A stretch of 64,000 nucleotides of DNA from Butyrivibrio sp. MB2005 (GCF_000424285.1 NZ_AUJP01000009.1:62001-126000); one strand, 5' to 3'. Shown: positions 8,444-16,562, counted from the stretch's first letter. Notes: a model not told the origin generated them from the sequence alone. Made by a program: numbers and translations.

Positions 8444-9208
8444 TTATGCCAAATTTGTAAATGTTTTGTTATAGGTTTTCTTTCTGTATTCCTTAGGCGT
8501 GACTCCTTCATATTTTTTGAAAAGAGTAGAAAAATGGCTCTCCCCGGCAAAACCTAAATATTCTGCAATGTCAGTACAGCTGTATTCATTGTATGAAAGA
8601 AGAAATTTCGCAGCGGAGATCTTTTTCTGCCTGATATAGTCTGATACCGAGACTCCAACTTCCTTAGCAAAGACAGTAGACAGCCATGATGCATTCATTT
8701 CAAGCTCATCTGCAAGTGTCTGTACGGTTATTCTGTCATGCATGTGGTTTTCGATGTATTCCATGCATAGAAGGATTCTGGGCGAATAATCAGTCGACTT
8801 TTCATGATATGCCTTCATTCTTACTGCATAATCCAGCATCATCTCCTCATACAGAGCCTTTATTTCATCAGCCGAGTTTAATTTGTCCATCTTCAGAATA
8901 TATAAGTCAGATAATCCATAGGATTCATCGGATGGCATGCCGCTCTCGATGCAGACTCTGCAGCATGTGGTTATTACTGATACAAAAAGGTATCTTTCCT
9001 GTAGTACAGGAGACTGTGAAAGCTTTGGAAATTTTGCCTTTCTATGCTTTACTAGGAACCTTTTTAAGCCGGATATATCACCGTTTTTTACGAAATCAAA
9101 TCCGGACATTTCCTGACTCAGTGTCGCATGGACAAATTCCTCTTCTCTCTGCTTGAACAGATAATCAGAAAGCGCCGCTTCCATCTGTTTTACCACTTTA
9201 TCCTGCAT
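8444..9208 (-). CDS. AraC-family transcriptional regulator
   Basis: 254 residues. The C-terminal hundred form a double HTH: 'ITVQTLADELEMNASWLSTV' then 'YSCTDIAEYLGFAGESHFST', closing with the family's 'GVTPKEYRKK'. The N-terminal part is helical and lacks a recognisable cupin, so the effector is unknown. The ATG at 9208 is preceded by AAGGAG seven bases upstream; a longer frame to 9295 runs into the neighbouring small ORF and is rejected. It lies 38 bases downstream of the 54-codon ORF ending at 9247, likely in one transcript. Confidence 0.88.
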   Translation of the reverse strand: MQDKVVKQMEAALSDYLFKQREEEFVHATLSQEMSGFDFVKNGDISGLKRFLVKHRKAKFPKLSQSPVLQERYLFVSVITTCCRVCIESGMPSDESYGLSDLYILKMDKLNSADEIKALYEEMMLDYAVRMKAYHEKSTDYSPRILLCMEYIENHMHDRITVQTLADELEMNASWLSTVFAKEVGVSVSDYIRQKKISAAKFLLSYNEYSCTDIAEYLGFAGESHFSTLFKKYEGVTPKEYRKKTYNKTFTNLA

Positions 9209-9246
9209 CCACCCACTCCTTAGTAGACAATTTTTATTTAATTGTA

Positions 9247-9411
9247 TCAGATTGTGAATGTAGCTCCAAATGCCATGATAGCTTTTCTGTTGCACATTGT
9301 TATGCAGAAAAGACTCTCTATAAACTGTGAATACATCTTCTGAACTGCTGCATTTCTCTGCTCTTTTTTTACTTCTGCTTTTCTTGTATCCTGAACGTCG
9401 TTAAATCTCAT
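9247..9411 (-). CDS. Small peptide upstream of an AraC regulator (54 aa)
   Basis: The frame begins MRFNDVQDTRKAEVKKEQRN and ends with the hydrophobic, Cys-containing 'SLFCITMCNRKAIMAFGATF'. GGAGG is at ideal spacing before the ATG at 9411, one of the best ribosome binding sites in the window. The charged N-terminus followed by a Cys-containing hydrophobic C-terminus could be a membrane-associated peptide or a signal for the regulator downstream. Neither role is shown by sequence. Family not recognised. Confidence 0.55.
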   Translation of the reverse strand: MRFNDVQDTRKAEVKKEQRNAAVQKMYSQFIESLFCITMCNRKAIMAFGATFTI

Positions 9412-9798
9412 GGTATTTCCTCCTAAAATTGTTTATTGTCTGGTTGATTGGTTGTTTGTGTTTCCTTATGTCTGTATTATGCTTCTTAACCGGTTTTGAA
9501 AACATAATATTCATTTGTTTTTGTTTCTATTTGTTGTTCATTGCTTGAAGCGCTTGCCCTTAAATTGCCAAAGTAAATTAGATATTTTCATTGAAGGCTA
9601 TCTAATCCACTCTGTCACAAAAGTAATGAAAAAAATTCTCAGTCATAGTAGCTTTTACTATGAAAATTAAAATATTTTCAAACGACAAGAAGTAAGATAA
9701 AATGTCAAGCATTCATATATTGCATCTCATTTGATACGGCGTGTTTAATATATGATTTGTGTTGTTGATTGGACTGCATGAATTGAGAGGTTTTAGAA
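9412..9798. other. Intergenic region without recognisable genes
   Basis: 387 bases, AT-rich, with TTGTT-rich runs just upstream of the small peptide gene (its likely promoter region) and an AAAACCGGTTAA-type palindrome near 9490. No ORF with a ribosome binding site, no RNA gene and no repeat family was recognised. Confidence 0.5.
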
Positions 9799-9936
9799 AT
9801 GAAGAAATTTAAAAATGTAAGTTTTCTATTAGTTTTTTCTATAATTTTACTGGCGCTGTCTCCAGTGAAAGCAAATGCGAACCCAGAAAAGCTAAATAAT
9901 TGGACCAGGGGGCGGGTACAGAGTCGTTTATTTTGA
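9799..9936 (+). pseudogene. Secreted-protein head cut by a GC-rich inverted repeat
   Basis: The ORF starts MKKFKNVSFLLVFSIILLAL and has a complete signal peptide with a cleavage-like 'SPVKANAN', then 'PEKLNNWTRG' before reading into the inverted repeat at 9903 and stopping after 45 codons. A signal peptide with almost no mature protein is best read as the 5' relic of an exported protein gene. The body of the gene is absent: the convergent lipoprotein gene begins immediately. Confidence 0.55.
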
Positions 9937-9957
9937 CTCCATATCCCGTCCCCCTGG
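9905..9957. repeat. GC-rich inverted repeat, CCAGGGGGCGGG family, copy 1
   Basis: CCAGGGGGCGGG and CCCGTCCCCCTGG flank a short AT-rich centre with a second inner pairing (GAGTC/GACTC), making a long hairpin in an otherwise AT-rich context. A related element with GGGGGACGGGG and CCCCGTCCCC arms is at 16649-16694. Both sit at the broken end of a truncated gene. Confidence 0.65.
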
Positions 9958-9968
9958 GACAGTTCTGT

Positions 9969-11525
9969 TTAGTTCATAGCTTCGCCATTTACATAAAGTG
10001 TATATCCATTTGTATTCACGCTGGACATATCTCCATCAAAAGATGTGATATATGTGTCTGCAGTAAGTGTCCATGTACTGCTTTTATCGATAGATACTGA
10101 AACTGTTCCTACTTCTGTAGAAACGCTCTCACCCTTGGCATTTGTGATATTACCATCAATTGCACCTGTAAAATCTGAACCATCAGTAAGGTTTAAAGTA
10201 AGCTCAGAATCACTTCCTACGAGAATTGTTCCATCAAGTGTCTGATTGCTTGCATTTACTGTAGCAACGTTACTGTCTCCCTTCCATCCATCAGCACAAA
10301 CGGAGAGAAGAACATTCGCTGAATCCTCATTAACAATCTTTACATTATCGAGATTGATCACAGCCTGTGTGTTTGTCACATGAAAAACATGACCATTTTT
10401 GCTCGTCAGCGTTCCACCATTCATTGTAAATGTGGAAGTTCCACTGTCCGCATCTCCGGACATAGACTGATAGATCATGATAGTGTCATAAAAGGTGGCA
10501 TTACCGTTGGTATCTGTATTGTTTGCCGTCATGTCGCAGTCATTTAATATAATGGAATTAATTCCTTCAATACATACACCTTCTGACAAATTTGAAGTGA
10601 GTGTTGCGTTAGAAACTGTAATATCTGCGGTTGAATAAATCGCAGGTGATCCAAGTCCATTTGTTGTATAGCTGCCACCGTCGACTGTAACTGTACCGCC
10701 ACCACGGTCAGTTCTTATGGCAGCTGAAGATCTTCCGCTAGTCTCAATGGTAAGATTTGATGCCTCTGTGATACCACCACCTGTTGTCATGATTCCACCA
10801 GACCCATCGCCTGTGGTGGTAATAGTTGTATCAGAGATGATTACCTTTGTTCCATCACCATCTGCTCCGTTTTTTCCACCGTTACCACCGTAGGAAAAAA
10901 CCCCGTTTGCTCCGTCAGCATCGGAAGTAATCGTGCTATCAGTAATAGTAGTTGTAGAGCCATCTTTCACAAAAACTGCAGCATTAAGCCCATAAAAATT
11001 GCAGTTATCTCCACCATCTGAGTCGCCTGTCTTTGTAACATTAGCATTTGAGATAGATACCTCTTCTGAAGTGCTTATCATAAGTGCGCTCTCATCTGCA
11101 ACACTGCTATCATAGGTTTTTCCATCCTGCGAATCGGCAGCTACTATCTCATCAGCGGCTTTATACTCTATATCTGCGCTACTGCTTCCACCGCCAAATC
11201 CGCCTCCTTCAGGAGGATTTCCGGGTGCTTCGCCGTCAGGTTTTTCACCAGGTGCTCCATTCGGGGCCTGTCCGTCAGGAGCTTCTCCATCAGGTTTTTC
11301 CGGAGGAGTCTCTCCTTCCGGCATTTCACCTTCAGGTTTATCAGCAGATGCCTCTTCATTTGTCGCATCTGCAGAAACTGTGCTGTCCTCAGGCGCAGCA
11401 TCCTCAGTAATAATCGTAGATTCTCCGCTTACTGTTCCTGTATTTGTACCACATGCGGTAAAGGTTACACACATCACTGTGATAGCTGCTATTGATAATA
11501 CTTTTCTAAGTTCATTTCTTTTCAT
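9969..11525 (-). CDS. Carbohydrate-binding beta-helix lipoprotein (Cthe_2159-like)
   Basis: 518 residues. A signal peptide ends in the lipobox 'VTFTACG' (Cys near 26), so it is lipid-anchored outside the membrane. Residues 30-110 are a disordered linker rich in Pro, Glu, Gly and Asp with repeats of the type 'EKPDGEAP'. From about 115 on there are many short Ser/Thr/Asn/Gly-rich strands ('TITDSTITSDADGANG', 'GGTVTVDGGSYTTNG'), typical of a right-handed parallel beta-helix. Related proteins are annotated as carbohydrate-binding domain proteins; Cthe_2159 binds cellulose and acidic sugars and calcium. It probably binds plant or host glycans at the cell surface. The ATG is preceded by AAGGAGATTTTATA. 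Confidence 0.75.
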   Translation of the reverse strand: MKRNELRKVLSIAAITVMCVTFTACGTNTGTVSGESTIITEDAAPEDSTVSADATNEEASADKPEGEMPEGETPPEKPDGEAPDGQAPNGAPGEKPDGEAPGNPPEGGGFGGGSSSADIEYKAADEIVAADSQDGKTYDSSVADESALMISTSEEVSISNANVTKTGDSDGGDNCNFYGLNAAVFVKDGSTTTITDSTITSDADGANGVFSYGGNGGKNGADGDGTKVIISDTTITTTGDGSGGIMTTGGGITEASNLTIETSGRSSAAIRTDRGGGTVTVDGGSYTTNGLGSPAIYSTADITVSNATLTSNLSEGVCIEGINSIILNDCDMTANNTDTNGNATFYDTIMIYQSMSGDADSGTSTFTMNGGTLTSKNGHVFHVTNTQAVINLDNVKIVNEDSANVLLSVCADGWKGDSNVATVNASNQTLDGTILVGSDSELTLNLTDGSDFTGAIDGNITNAKGESVSTEVGTVSVSIDKSSTWTLTADTYITSFDGDMSSVNTNGYTLYVNGEAMN

Positions 11526-11703
11526 TATAAAATCTCCTTGATATTTCCTTTGAAAATCGCATCCGCAATGCTTTGCTTTAGTGGAGATTATGGATTAGAA
11601 AACTAAAATGAACCTAAAATGATTCCAAAAAAATTGAAGTTCACAAAATCTACAAAATTTAAGGGCTTGCAGAAGATTCATCTACAAGCCCATTTGGATT
11701 TAG

Positions 11704-12342
11704 TTTAAATTATTTCTTTACATTAAATGCTTCGATTCTCTTCCATCTGAGTATTCGCACCTGTATATGTCTATCGGCGAAGAGCTCGCTGCAGTAATAC
11801 TTATCGAAGATCCACTTAGAGATGAGGCTCCTTCTGTAATAAGGAAATTGAAAGAGGTTGGTTTTGAAAATGTAGTTATGATGACCGGAGACAGTGACAG
11901 AACTGCCAGGTCAGTTGCAGAAAAGACCGGCGTAACCAGATACTTCTCTGAAGTTCTTCCTGAAGACAAGGCTGAATTCATAAGAAAAGAACATGAAGCC
12001 GGCAGAAAAGTAATCATGATAGGTGATGGTATAAATGACTCACCTGCTCTCTCCGAAGCCGATGCCGGAATCGCGGTAAGTACCGGAGCTTCCATAGCAA
12101 GAGAGATTGCAGACATAACCATCTCCTCTGATGATCTCGGAGCTCTTTTAACGCTTAGAAGTCTCAGTACAGAGCTGATGCGAAGGATTAACCTGAACTA
12201 CAATTCCATTATCGGGTTTAATTCCTTCCTGATAATCATGGGAATGTTGGGGATCTTCACACCGACGACAACCGCATTCCTTCACAACGCTTCTACCATA
12301 GCTCTCAGCATGAAGAGCATGACAAATCTATTGGATGATTGA
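11704..12342 (+). pseudogene. C-terminal relic of a heavy-metal P-type ATPase
   Basis: The frame begins after a TAG at 11701 and shows recognisable family sequence from about 11734 ('DSLPSEYSHLYMSIG'). The P-domain motifs 'MMTGDSDRTA' and 'MIGDGINDSPAL' and the last two membrane helices follow. Missing are the metal-binding N-terminus, six membrane helices, the CPx motif and the phosphorylated DKTGT. About 200 of some 650 residues remain, so it cannot transport. The ATG at 11767 lacks a convincing ribosome binding site. The intact HMA protein converging on it at 12389 may be its former partner. Confidence 0.85.
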
Positions 12343-12347
12343 CCCAA

Positions 12348-12382
12348 AAAACCTCGTAGCTGTTTGGCAACTACGAGGTTTT
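12348..12382. terminator. Bidirectional terminator between convergent genes
   Basis: AAAACCTCGTAG pairs perfectly with CTACGAGGTTTT, with A and T tails on the two sides. It lies five bases after the P-ATPase relic stop and six before the end of the converging HMA gene, serving both. Confidence 0.85.
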
Positions 12383-12388
12383 CTTTAT

Positions 12389-12754
12389 TTATTTCTTTAT
12401 CACAGATATGACTTTGTAATCCAAAGTCTCTATAGCCCTTGTAATCGTGGCGTCATCCACTTCCCTATCATACTCAACCACAGCTTCCTTCTTCCGTAAA
12501 TTCAGCTTAGCTGATACTCCGTCAATTCTGTTGATAGCTCTTTTCACACGATTACTGCAGTTCTCGCAGTGCATCCCGTCAATCTTAAAGACCCTGGTCT
12601 TAACCACAGGACCGGAAAGCTTCTTGTCCGGCTCCCTAACTGTAGATGATCCACCCCCGCAGCAGCTTCCCTGTCCCATGAAATGCTTTGCTGCTCCTTT
12701 TGTGGCCATTATGATCACTATCATTAAAATTATAATAACAATCGCATTTGTCAT
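12389..12754 (-). CDS. Membrane-anchored HMA metal-binding protein
   Basis: 121 residues. Residues 3-20 are a membrane helix ('AIVIIILMIVIIMATKG') followed by a Cys/Gly-rich stretch 'GQGSCCGGGSS', the pattern of FeoB-associated Cys-rich membrane proteins. Residues 52-120 are a heavy-metal-associated (HMA) domain with the metal site 'GMHCENCSNR'. The union of an FeoB-associated anchor with a copper-chaperone-like fold suggests metal handling at the inner membrane face. It is the last gene of the minus-strand feo cluster, just downstream of the short Fur-like gene. Metal specificity cannot be read; CxxC HMA domains usually bind Cu(I) or Zn. Confidence 0.8.
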   Translation of the reverse strand: MTNAIVIIILMIVIIMATKGAAKHFMGQGSCCGGGSSTVREPDKKLSGPVVKTRVFKIDGMHCENCSNRVKRAINRIDGVSAKLNLRKKEAVVEYDREVDDATITRAIETLDYKVISVIKK

Positions 12755-12770
12755 ATATTATTAATCTACC

Positions 12771-13004
12771 TCATTTAAGTTTGACTATGTCAATCCTGTC
12801 TATCACGCCAATTTCCTCCAGGACTCTGATCATTCGGTAGACTGTGGCAGTACCTATTGAATCATCTTTCTTTTTGACATTACAGCAAATATCCTTACAT
12901 GAGGACCCATCATTTTCTGCAATTACATCTGCTACCAGTCTTCTTTGTTTTGTTATGCGCATTCCGCTACTTTTCAATGCTGTGATGATCTGTTCGTTGC
13001 TCAT
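12771..13004 (-). CDS. Short Fur-family protein lacking the metal/dimer domain
   Basis: 77 residues that match only the winged-helix DNA-binding half of Fur/PerR: 'GMRITKQRRLVADVI', a CKDICCNV segment, and 'SIGTATVYRMIRVLEEIGVI'. It ends at 'RIDIVKLK' where the wing would lead into the roughly 60-residue dimerisation and metal-binding domain. It could be a truncated gene or a genuine minimal form. Two cysteines in the 'CKDICCN' stretch might bind metal. It sits in the feo cluster, where Fur control would make sense, but without the C-terminal domain iron sensing is doubtful. Confidence 0.65.
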   Translation of the reverse strand: MSNEQIITALKSSGMRITKQRRLVADVIAENDGSSCKDICCNVKKKDDSIGTATVYRMIRVLEEIGVIDRIDIVKLK

Positions 13005-13044
13005 AATCTTGTTCTCCGTTAGCTGTCACTAACCGTCCCCCAAC

Positions 13045-13074
13045 AATAAAGCCCGCTCTTGAACGGGCTTTATT
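13045..13074 (-). terminator. Hairpin terminator before the Fur-like gene
   Basis: AATAAAGCCCG pairs with CGGGCTTTATT around an eight-base loop, just downstream of the stop of the 50-residue FeoB-associated gene. It would end the feoA-feoB transcript, leaving the Fur-like and HMA genes to a separate or read-through transcript. Confidence 0.75.
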
Positions 13075-13077
13075 ACA

Positions 13078-13230
13078 TTATTTGTTTTTGCATGAACAGG
13101 CAGCCTTGTGGCAAGCTCCCGCTGATGGACACCCGATGCAGTGTACACCTTTCTTCTTTTCCTTATAAATATATCTGATAGCAAGTCCAAGAATCATTAC
13201 GATAATTACAATTGCAATAAAATCTGTCAT
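13078..13230 (-). CDS. FeoB-associated Cys-rich membrane protein
   Basis: 50 residues: an N-terminal membrane helix 'FIAIVIIVMILGLAIRYIY', a basic 'KEKKKG' stretch, and a Cys-rich tail 'CIGCPSAGACHKAACSCKNK' with five Cys plus His. This is the typical architecture of the small proteins found beside feoB in Firmicutes, thought to assist Fe(II) transport or deliver metal at the cytoplasmic side. It follows feoB on the same strand after a structured 170-base gap. The exact role is not established. Confidence 0.85.
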   Translation of the reverse strand: MTDFIAIVIIVMILGLAIRYIYKEKKKGVHCIGCPSAGACHKAACSCKNK

Positions 13231-13256
13231 TTTACTAACACTTTCTTACTTATAGT

Positions 13257-13394
13257 AAACGACATAGGCTTTTGCCTATTGTCGTTTGCAGCGCCGGATT
13301 TTGGTCGCTGAAAGCGACATGTTTCATTACAAAATCCGTGTGCATCCCTGCGGAGCTTTTATAGTAAGCGGCAGATACTTCTGACGCTTACTAT
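13257..13394. other. Structured intergenic element with nested hairpins
   Basis: Three clean inverted repeats lie in a row: 13257-13287 (AAACGACATAGGC arm), 13304-13318 (GTCGCT/AGCGAC with a GAA loop) and 13360-13394 (TATAGTAAGCG/CGCTTACTATA). The middle one is itself enclosed by CGGATTTTG and CAAAATCCG. It lies directly after the feoB stop. It may be a processed RNA structure, a weak terminator set or an intergenic repeat; no known riboswitch was recognised. Confidence 0.5.
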
Positions 13395-13401
13395 AAACAG
13401 A

Positions 13402-15393
13402 TCAGTCCAGCTTGTACTCCAAAACCATCTCTTTCTGATTTCTCCGGATCAGGTATACGATAAATGCTGCAAAAACAGCAATCGCGATAAGTCCGTATAC
13501 AAAGCCTGCTCCCAAAGCGCCTGTTGTAATGAGAGTTCCGATCTGATATACAAGGAATCCAACAGTAAAACCTGTTGCAAGCTGAAGTCCAATAGCACCC
13601 CACAGCCACTTAGCTGACTTCATCTCAGAATTCATAGCTCCAAGAGCCGCAAAGCAAGGTGGTGTATAAAGATTGAACATAAGATATGCAAGGGCTGCAA
13701 CCTTGGTAATTCCCATTACTGCTGCTACTGCATTTCCTTCACCGATAAGCTCAAGCTCCTCTGTATCGATGAGGTTAGAGATTGCATATACTGTTGCGAT
13801 AGTACCAACAACATTCTCTTTTGCGATGAAGCCTGTAATAGCTGCCGCTGCAAGCTGCCAGCTGACAACACCAACTACAGGTACGAGAAGATATGCAAAT
13901 GGTCCTGCAACTCCTGCAAGGATCGATGTGCTCTCCATTCCCTCTTCAACCGGCTGGAAGCTAAAGTCGAAGGTCTGCATGATCTGTACAACTGTGTTGC
14001 AAACAAGAATAACTGTTCCGGCCTTGACGATATATGCCTTACCTCTTTCAAGCATTGACTTAAGAGCAAATAAAAGGCTTGGAACCTTGTACTCAGGAAG
14101 CTCAATGATGAAGAAGCTCTTTCTGTACTTCATACCAGTGATAGCCTTGATAAGAAGTGCTCCAAGGAGGATCAGAAGGATACCACCCATGTAGCAGATA
14201 AAGCTTACCCATCTTGACTCCGGGAAGAATGCTCCGGCGAAAAGAGCTATTACAGGAAGCTTGGCTCCACATGGCATAAAGGTTGCAAGCATGGCTGTTG
14301 CACGTCTCTCTCTCTCATTCCTGATAGTTCTGCAGGCCATGATAGCCGGGATTCCGCATCCTGTACCAATGATCATAGGAATTACTGACTTTCCTGAAAG
14401 GCCAACCCTCTTAAAGATAGGGTCAAGGACTACTGTTGCTCTAGCCATGTATCCGCAATCCTCTAAAAGAGCGATAAGGAAGTACATGACCATAACCAGT
14501 GGAAGGAAACCAACAACGGCACCAACACCGCCGATAATACCATCAACAAGCAAAGCATAAAGAAGTGGGTTGGCATCTGCCATTGCATCTCCAACCATTC
14601 CCTGGAAGGACTCAATCCAGCCTGCAAGGATATCTGCAAGCCATGTTCCAACTGTTGTCTGTGAGATATAGAATACAAGCCACATGATGGCTGCAAAGAT
14701 CACAATACCAAGAACAGGATGTGTAACTACGTTATCGATCGTATCGCCAAAGTTCTTGTCCTTGGTGAATACCTTACGGTTCTCTACTTCGCTTACGATC
14801 TTATTGACAAACTCAAATCGCTTTCTGTCAGCTGCCTCAACCTCAGCCTTGCTGGTAAGATCGATATTACCCTGAACATATGGCTCTTTCTGACCCTTAC
14901 CCTCAAGTTCAGCAGCTGCCTTGACAACTTCCTTAAGACCTGTCTCAGAAGTAGCTACAGTCTTGATAACAGGACAACCAAGCTTCTCTGAAAGGAGCTT
15001 CTCATCAATAGAGTTGCCCTTCTTATCATTGGCATCATTCTTATTAAGAGCAACAACTACAGGAACCCCAAGTTCAAGGAGCTGTGTTGTGAAAAAGAGA
15101 CTTCTGCTAAGATTAGTTGCATCCACGATGTTGATGATAGCATCAGGATGCTCGTTCTTAACATATCCGCTTGTGATGCTCTCCTCTGATGTGAATGGAG
15201 ACATTGAATATGCTCCGGGAAGGTCTACTGCGATCAGCTCCTTGTCGCCATCATAGTAGCTCTTTTTGATAGCACTCTCTTTCTTGTCAACTGTAACGCC
15301 GGCCCAGTTACCGATCTTTTCAGATCTACCGGTTAAGGCATTGTACATGGTTGTTTTGCCGCTGTTGGGATTACCCGCCATAGCGATTCTCAT
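13402..15393 (-). CDS. feoB: Ferrous iron transporter FeoB
   Basis: 663 residues. The N-terminal G domain has G1 'GNPNSGKTT' (residues 7-15), G2 'GVTVDKKE', G3 'DLPGAYSM' and G4 'NKND'. A guanine-dissociation-inhibitor-like helical stretch follows, then the membrane domain with two Gate regions ('GTGCGIPAIMACRTI' and the later 'TGFIAKENVVGTIATVY'). It imports Fe(II) using nucleotide hydrolysis. It lies 62 bases downstream of feoA in the same operon and is followed by the small Cys-rich gene. The DtxR-type box upstream of feoA implies repression by iron-loaded regulator at 15951. Confidence 0.96.
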   Translation of the reverse strand: MRIAMAGNPNSGKTTMYNALTGRSEKIGNWAGVTVDKKESAIKKSYYDGDKELIAVDLPGAYSMSPFTSEESITSGYVKNEHPDAIINIVDATNLSRSLFFTTQLLELGVPVVVALNKNDANDKKGNSIDEKLLSEKLGCPVIKTVATSETGLKEVVKAAAELEGKGQKEPYVQGNIDLTSKAEVEAADRKRFEFVNKIVSEVENRKVFTKDKNFGDTIDNVVTHPVLGIVIFAAIMWLVFYISQTTVGTWLADILAGWIESFQGMVGDAMADANPLLYALLVDGIIGGVGAVVGFLPLVMVMYFLIALLEDCGYMARATVVLDPIFKRVGLSGKSVIPMIIGTGCGIPAIMACRTIRNERERRATAMLATFMPCGAKLPVIALFAGAFFPESRWVSFICYMGGILLILLGALLIKAITGMKYRKSFFIIELPEYKVPSLLFALKSMLERGKAYIVKAGTVILVCNTVVQIMQTFDFSFQPVEEGMESTSILAGVAGPFAYLLVPVVGVVSWQLAAAAITGFIAKENVVGTIATVYAISNLIDTEELELIGEGNAVAAVMGITKVAALAYLMFNLYTPPCFAALGAMNSEMKSAKWLWGAIGLQLATGFTVGFLVYQIGTLITTGALGAGFVYGLIAIAVFAAFIVYLIRRNQKEMVLEYKLD

Positions 15394-15455
15394 TTTTTCA
15401 TCCTCCTAAAAGTTGCAATATCATTCAAAACACGTTTTAAATGTGTCTTCGAATC

Positions 15456-15677
15456 TTACTGAATTCTGATAGCATCCGCTAACTCAGGGTCAATATTATA
15501 TCTTGCATCCTTAATAGCGACTACCAAATTTCTCTTTTTGTCTACAACTGTGATCTTCTCTCCACTATAACAACCAAGTGAAAAGAGAAAGCTCTCCATC
15601 TCTTCATCGCCGCCAGTTGCGACATTTTCGATTGTATATTCTGTACCGAGTGCTGCTTCGTTAAGTGACATAGACAT
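15456..15677 (-). CDS. feoA: Ferrous iron transport protein FeoA
   Basis: 73 residues with the SH3-like FeoA fold: 'LNEAALGTEYTIENV', 'ESFLFSLGCYSGEKITVV' and 'ARYNIDPELADAIRI'. FeoA is a small cytoplasmic partner thought to regulate or assemble with FeoB. It is the first gene of the feo operon; GGAGAGTAAAATG gives a good start. The palindromic box at 15725 is 48 bases upstream. Confidence 0.93.
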   Translation of the reverse strand: MSMSLNEAALGTEYTIENVATGGDEEMESFLFSLGCYSGEKITVVDKKRNLVVAIKDARYNIDPELADAIRIQ

Positions 15678-15724
15678 TTTACTCTCCTATTTGCTTAAGT
15701 GTCGTTAGCAATGTATTACATCAA

Positions 15725-15738
15725 TTAGCATATGCTAA
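15725..15738. promoter_or_regulatory. DtxR/IdeR-type operator upstream of feoA
   Basis: TTAGCATATGCTAA is a perfect palindrome, extended by ATTAGC...GCTAAC, that resembles the TTAG-n-CTAA core of DtxR-family boxes. It lies between feoA and the divergent DtxR-type gene. A near-copy is at 16563. Half-site CGTTAGCAA at 15703 may extend it. Confidence 0.7.
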
Positions 15739-15950
15739 CTTCATTCATAGGATATGCTTATCAATAATAATTGTCAATAAGAATTTTTCAAAAAACCCAG
15801 ATTTTATCAGCTTTTACGCAATTAAATTGGTAGTAATTTACACGGCGAAAATGCCAACTCTTTAGCCGGCACTTGTATTTCCATTTGTTTTTCCTCATGG
15901 GTTATAGTATTCTTAATTGTAAGAAAAAGCTTAAGAAAGGTGGCCAAATT

Positions 15951-16331
15951 ATGGCACTTCAAGAATCTGGAGAGATGTATCTGGAGACAATTTATGTTCT
16001 TTCACAAAGCCACACCCATGTCCGTGCCGTTGATATCGGCGAGGAGCTAGGTTATTCAAGGCCTTCTGTTAGCCGCGCCATGCATCTTCTTAAGGATGAG
16101 GGGCTGGTCAAGACTGATGACTATGGTTTTGTTGTTTTGACAGAAGCAGGCAAAGTTCTGGCTAAGCGCATCTACGAGCGCCATACAGTACTGACTGAAG
16201 CACTTAAGTATATTGGCGTTGACGATAAGATCGCCTCCGAAGATGCTTGTCGTGTGGAGCACTACATCAGTGATGAGACCTTTGATGCAATCAAGGTTTT
16301 CATGGCTGGCAAGAAGAAAAAGAAATCATGA
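15951..16331 (+). CDS. DtxR-family metal-dependent regulator
   Basis: 126 residues. Residues 8-70 are the winged helix ('ESGEMYLETIYVLSQ', recognition region 'LGYSRPSVSRAMHLLK'); residues 75-115 are the metal-binding and dimerisation helices ('ERHTVLTEAL', 'EDACRVEHYIS'). The E-R-H and C-R-V-E-H residues match the primary metal site of IdeR/MntR-like proteins. There is no SH3 domain, so it is the short form. With Fe(II) bound it should bind the two palindromes at 15725 and 16563 and repress feoA-feoB and a flavodoxin gene. AAGAAAGGTGG precedes the ATG; a longer upstream frame has no such signal. The lysine-rich tail 'AGKKKKKS' is unusual. Confidence 0.88.
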   Translation: MALQESGEMYLETIYVLSQSHTHVRAVDIGEELGYSRPSVSRAMHLLKDEGLVKTDDYGFVVLTEAGKVLAKRIYERHTVLTEALKYIGVDDKIASEDACRVEHYISDETFDAIKVFMAGKKKKKS

Positions 16332-16488
16332 CCACCCGTCCAACGGGTGGTTTGCTCGCCCCTATAAGGGGCAGTTACCGGCCAGCGCCTAAAGACGCTG
16401 GCTTTCACTTTGTTCAAGCCTTTATCGCCTTTGACTCGTCGCAGCCCTTGAAAGGGCGCTTGTAATACCGGCTACCCCTTGAAGGGGT
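16331..16488. other. Ladder of five short hairpins
   Basis: Five perfect or near-perfect stems follow each other: 16331-16351 (ACCACCCGT/ACGGGTGGT), 16358-16372 (GCCCCT/AGGGGC), 16381-16402 (GCCAGCG/CGCTGGC), 16444-16457 (GCCCTT/AAGGGC) and 16474-16488 (ACCCCTT/AAGGGGT). The first overlaps the DtxR stop codon and could serve as its terminator, but the series is far longer than a terminator needs. Loops are only 1-8 bases. It may be a structured RNA or a decayed repeat array. Confidence 0.55.
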
Positions 16489-16562
16489 CCTCATACTCTT
16501 TCACACTCTTGAGATATCTTCTCAGTGCCAAATATTGATGCCGTAGTATTGTCACATATAAT

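Noticed and set aside
8686..9156. Plus-strand ORF of 156 codons
   Set aside because: It is the antisense of the AraC regulator and has unusual Cys/His/Leu composition with no ribosome binding site.
11663..11691. Terminator hairpin GGGCTTG/CAAGCCC before the P-type ATPase relic
   Set aside because: The loop is long and there is no T-run in a direction that would serve a gene; possibly a leftover of the deleted gene.
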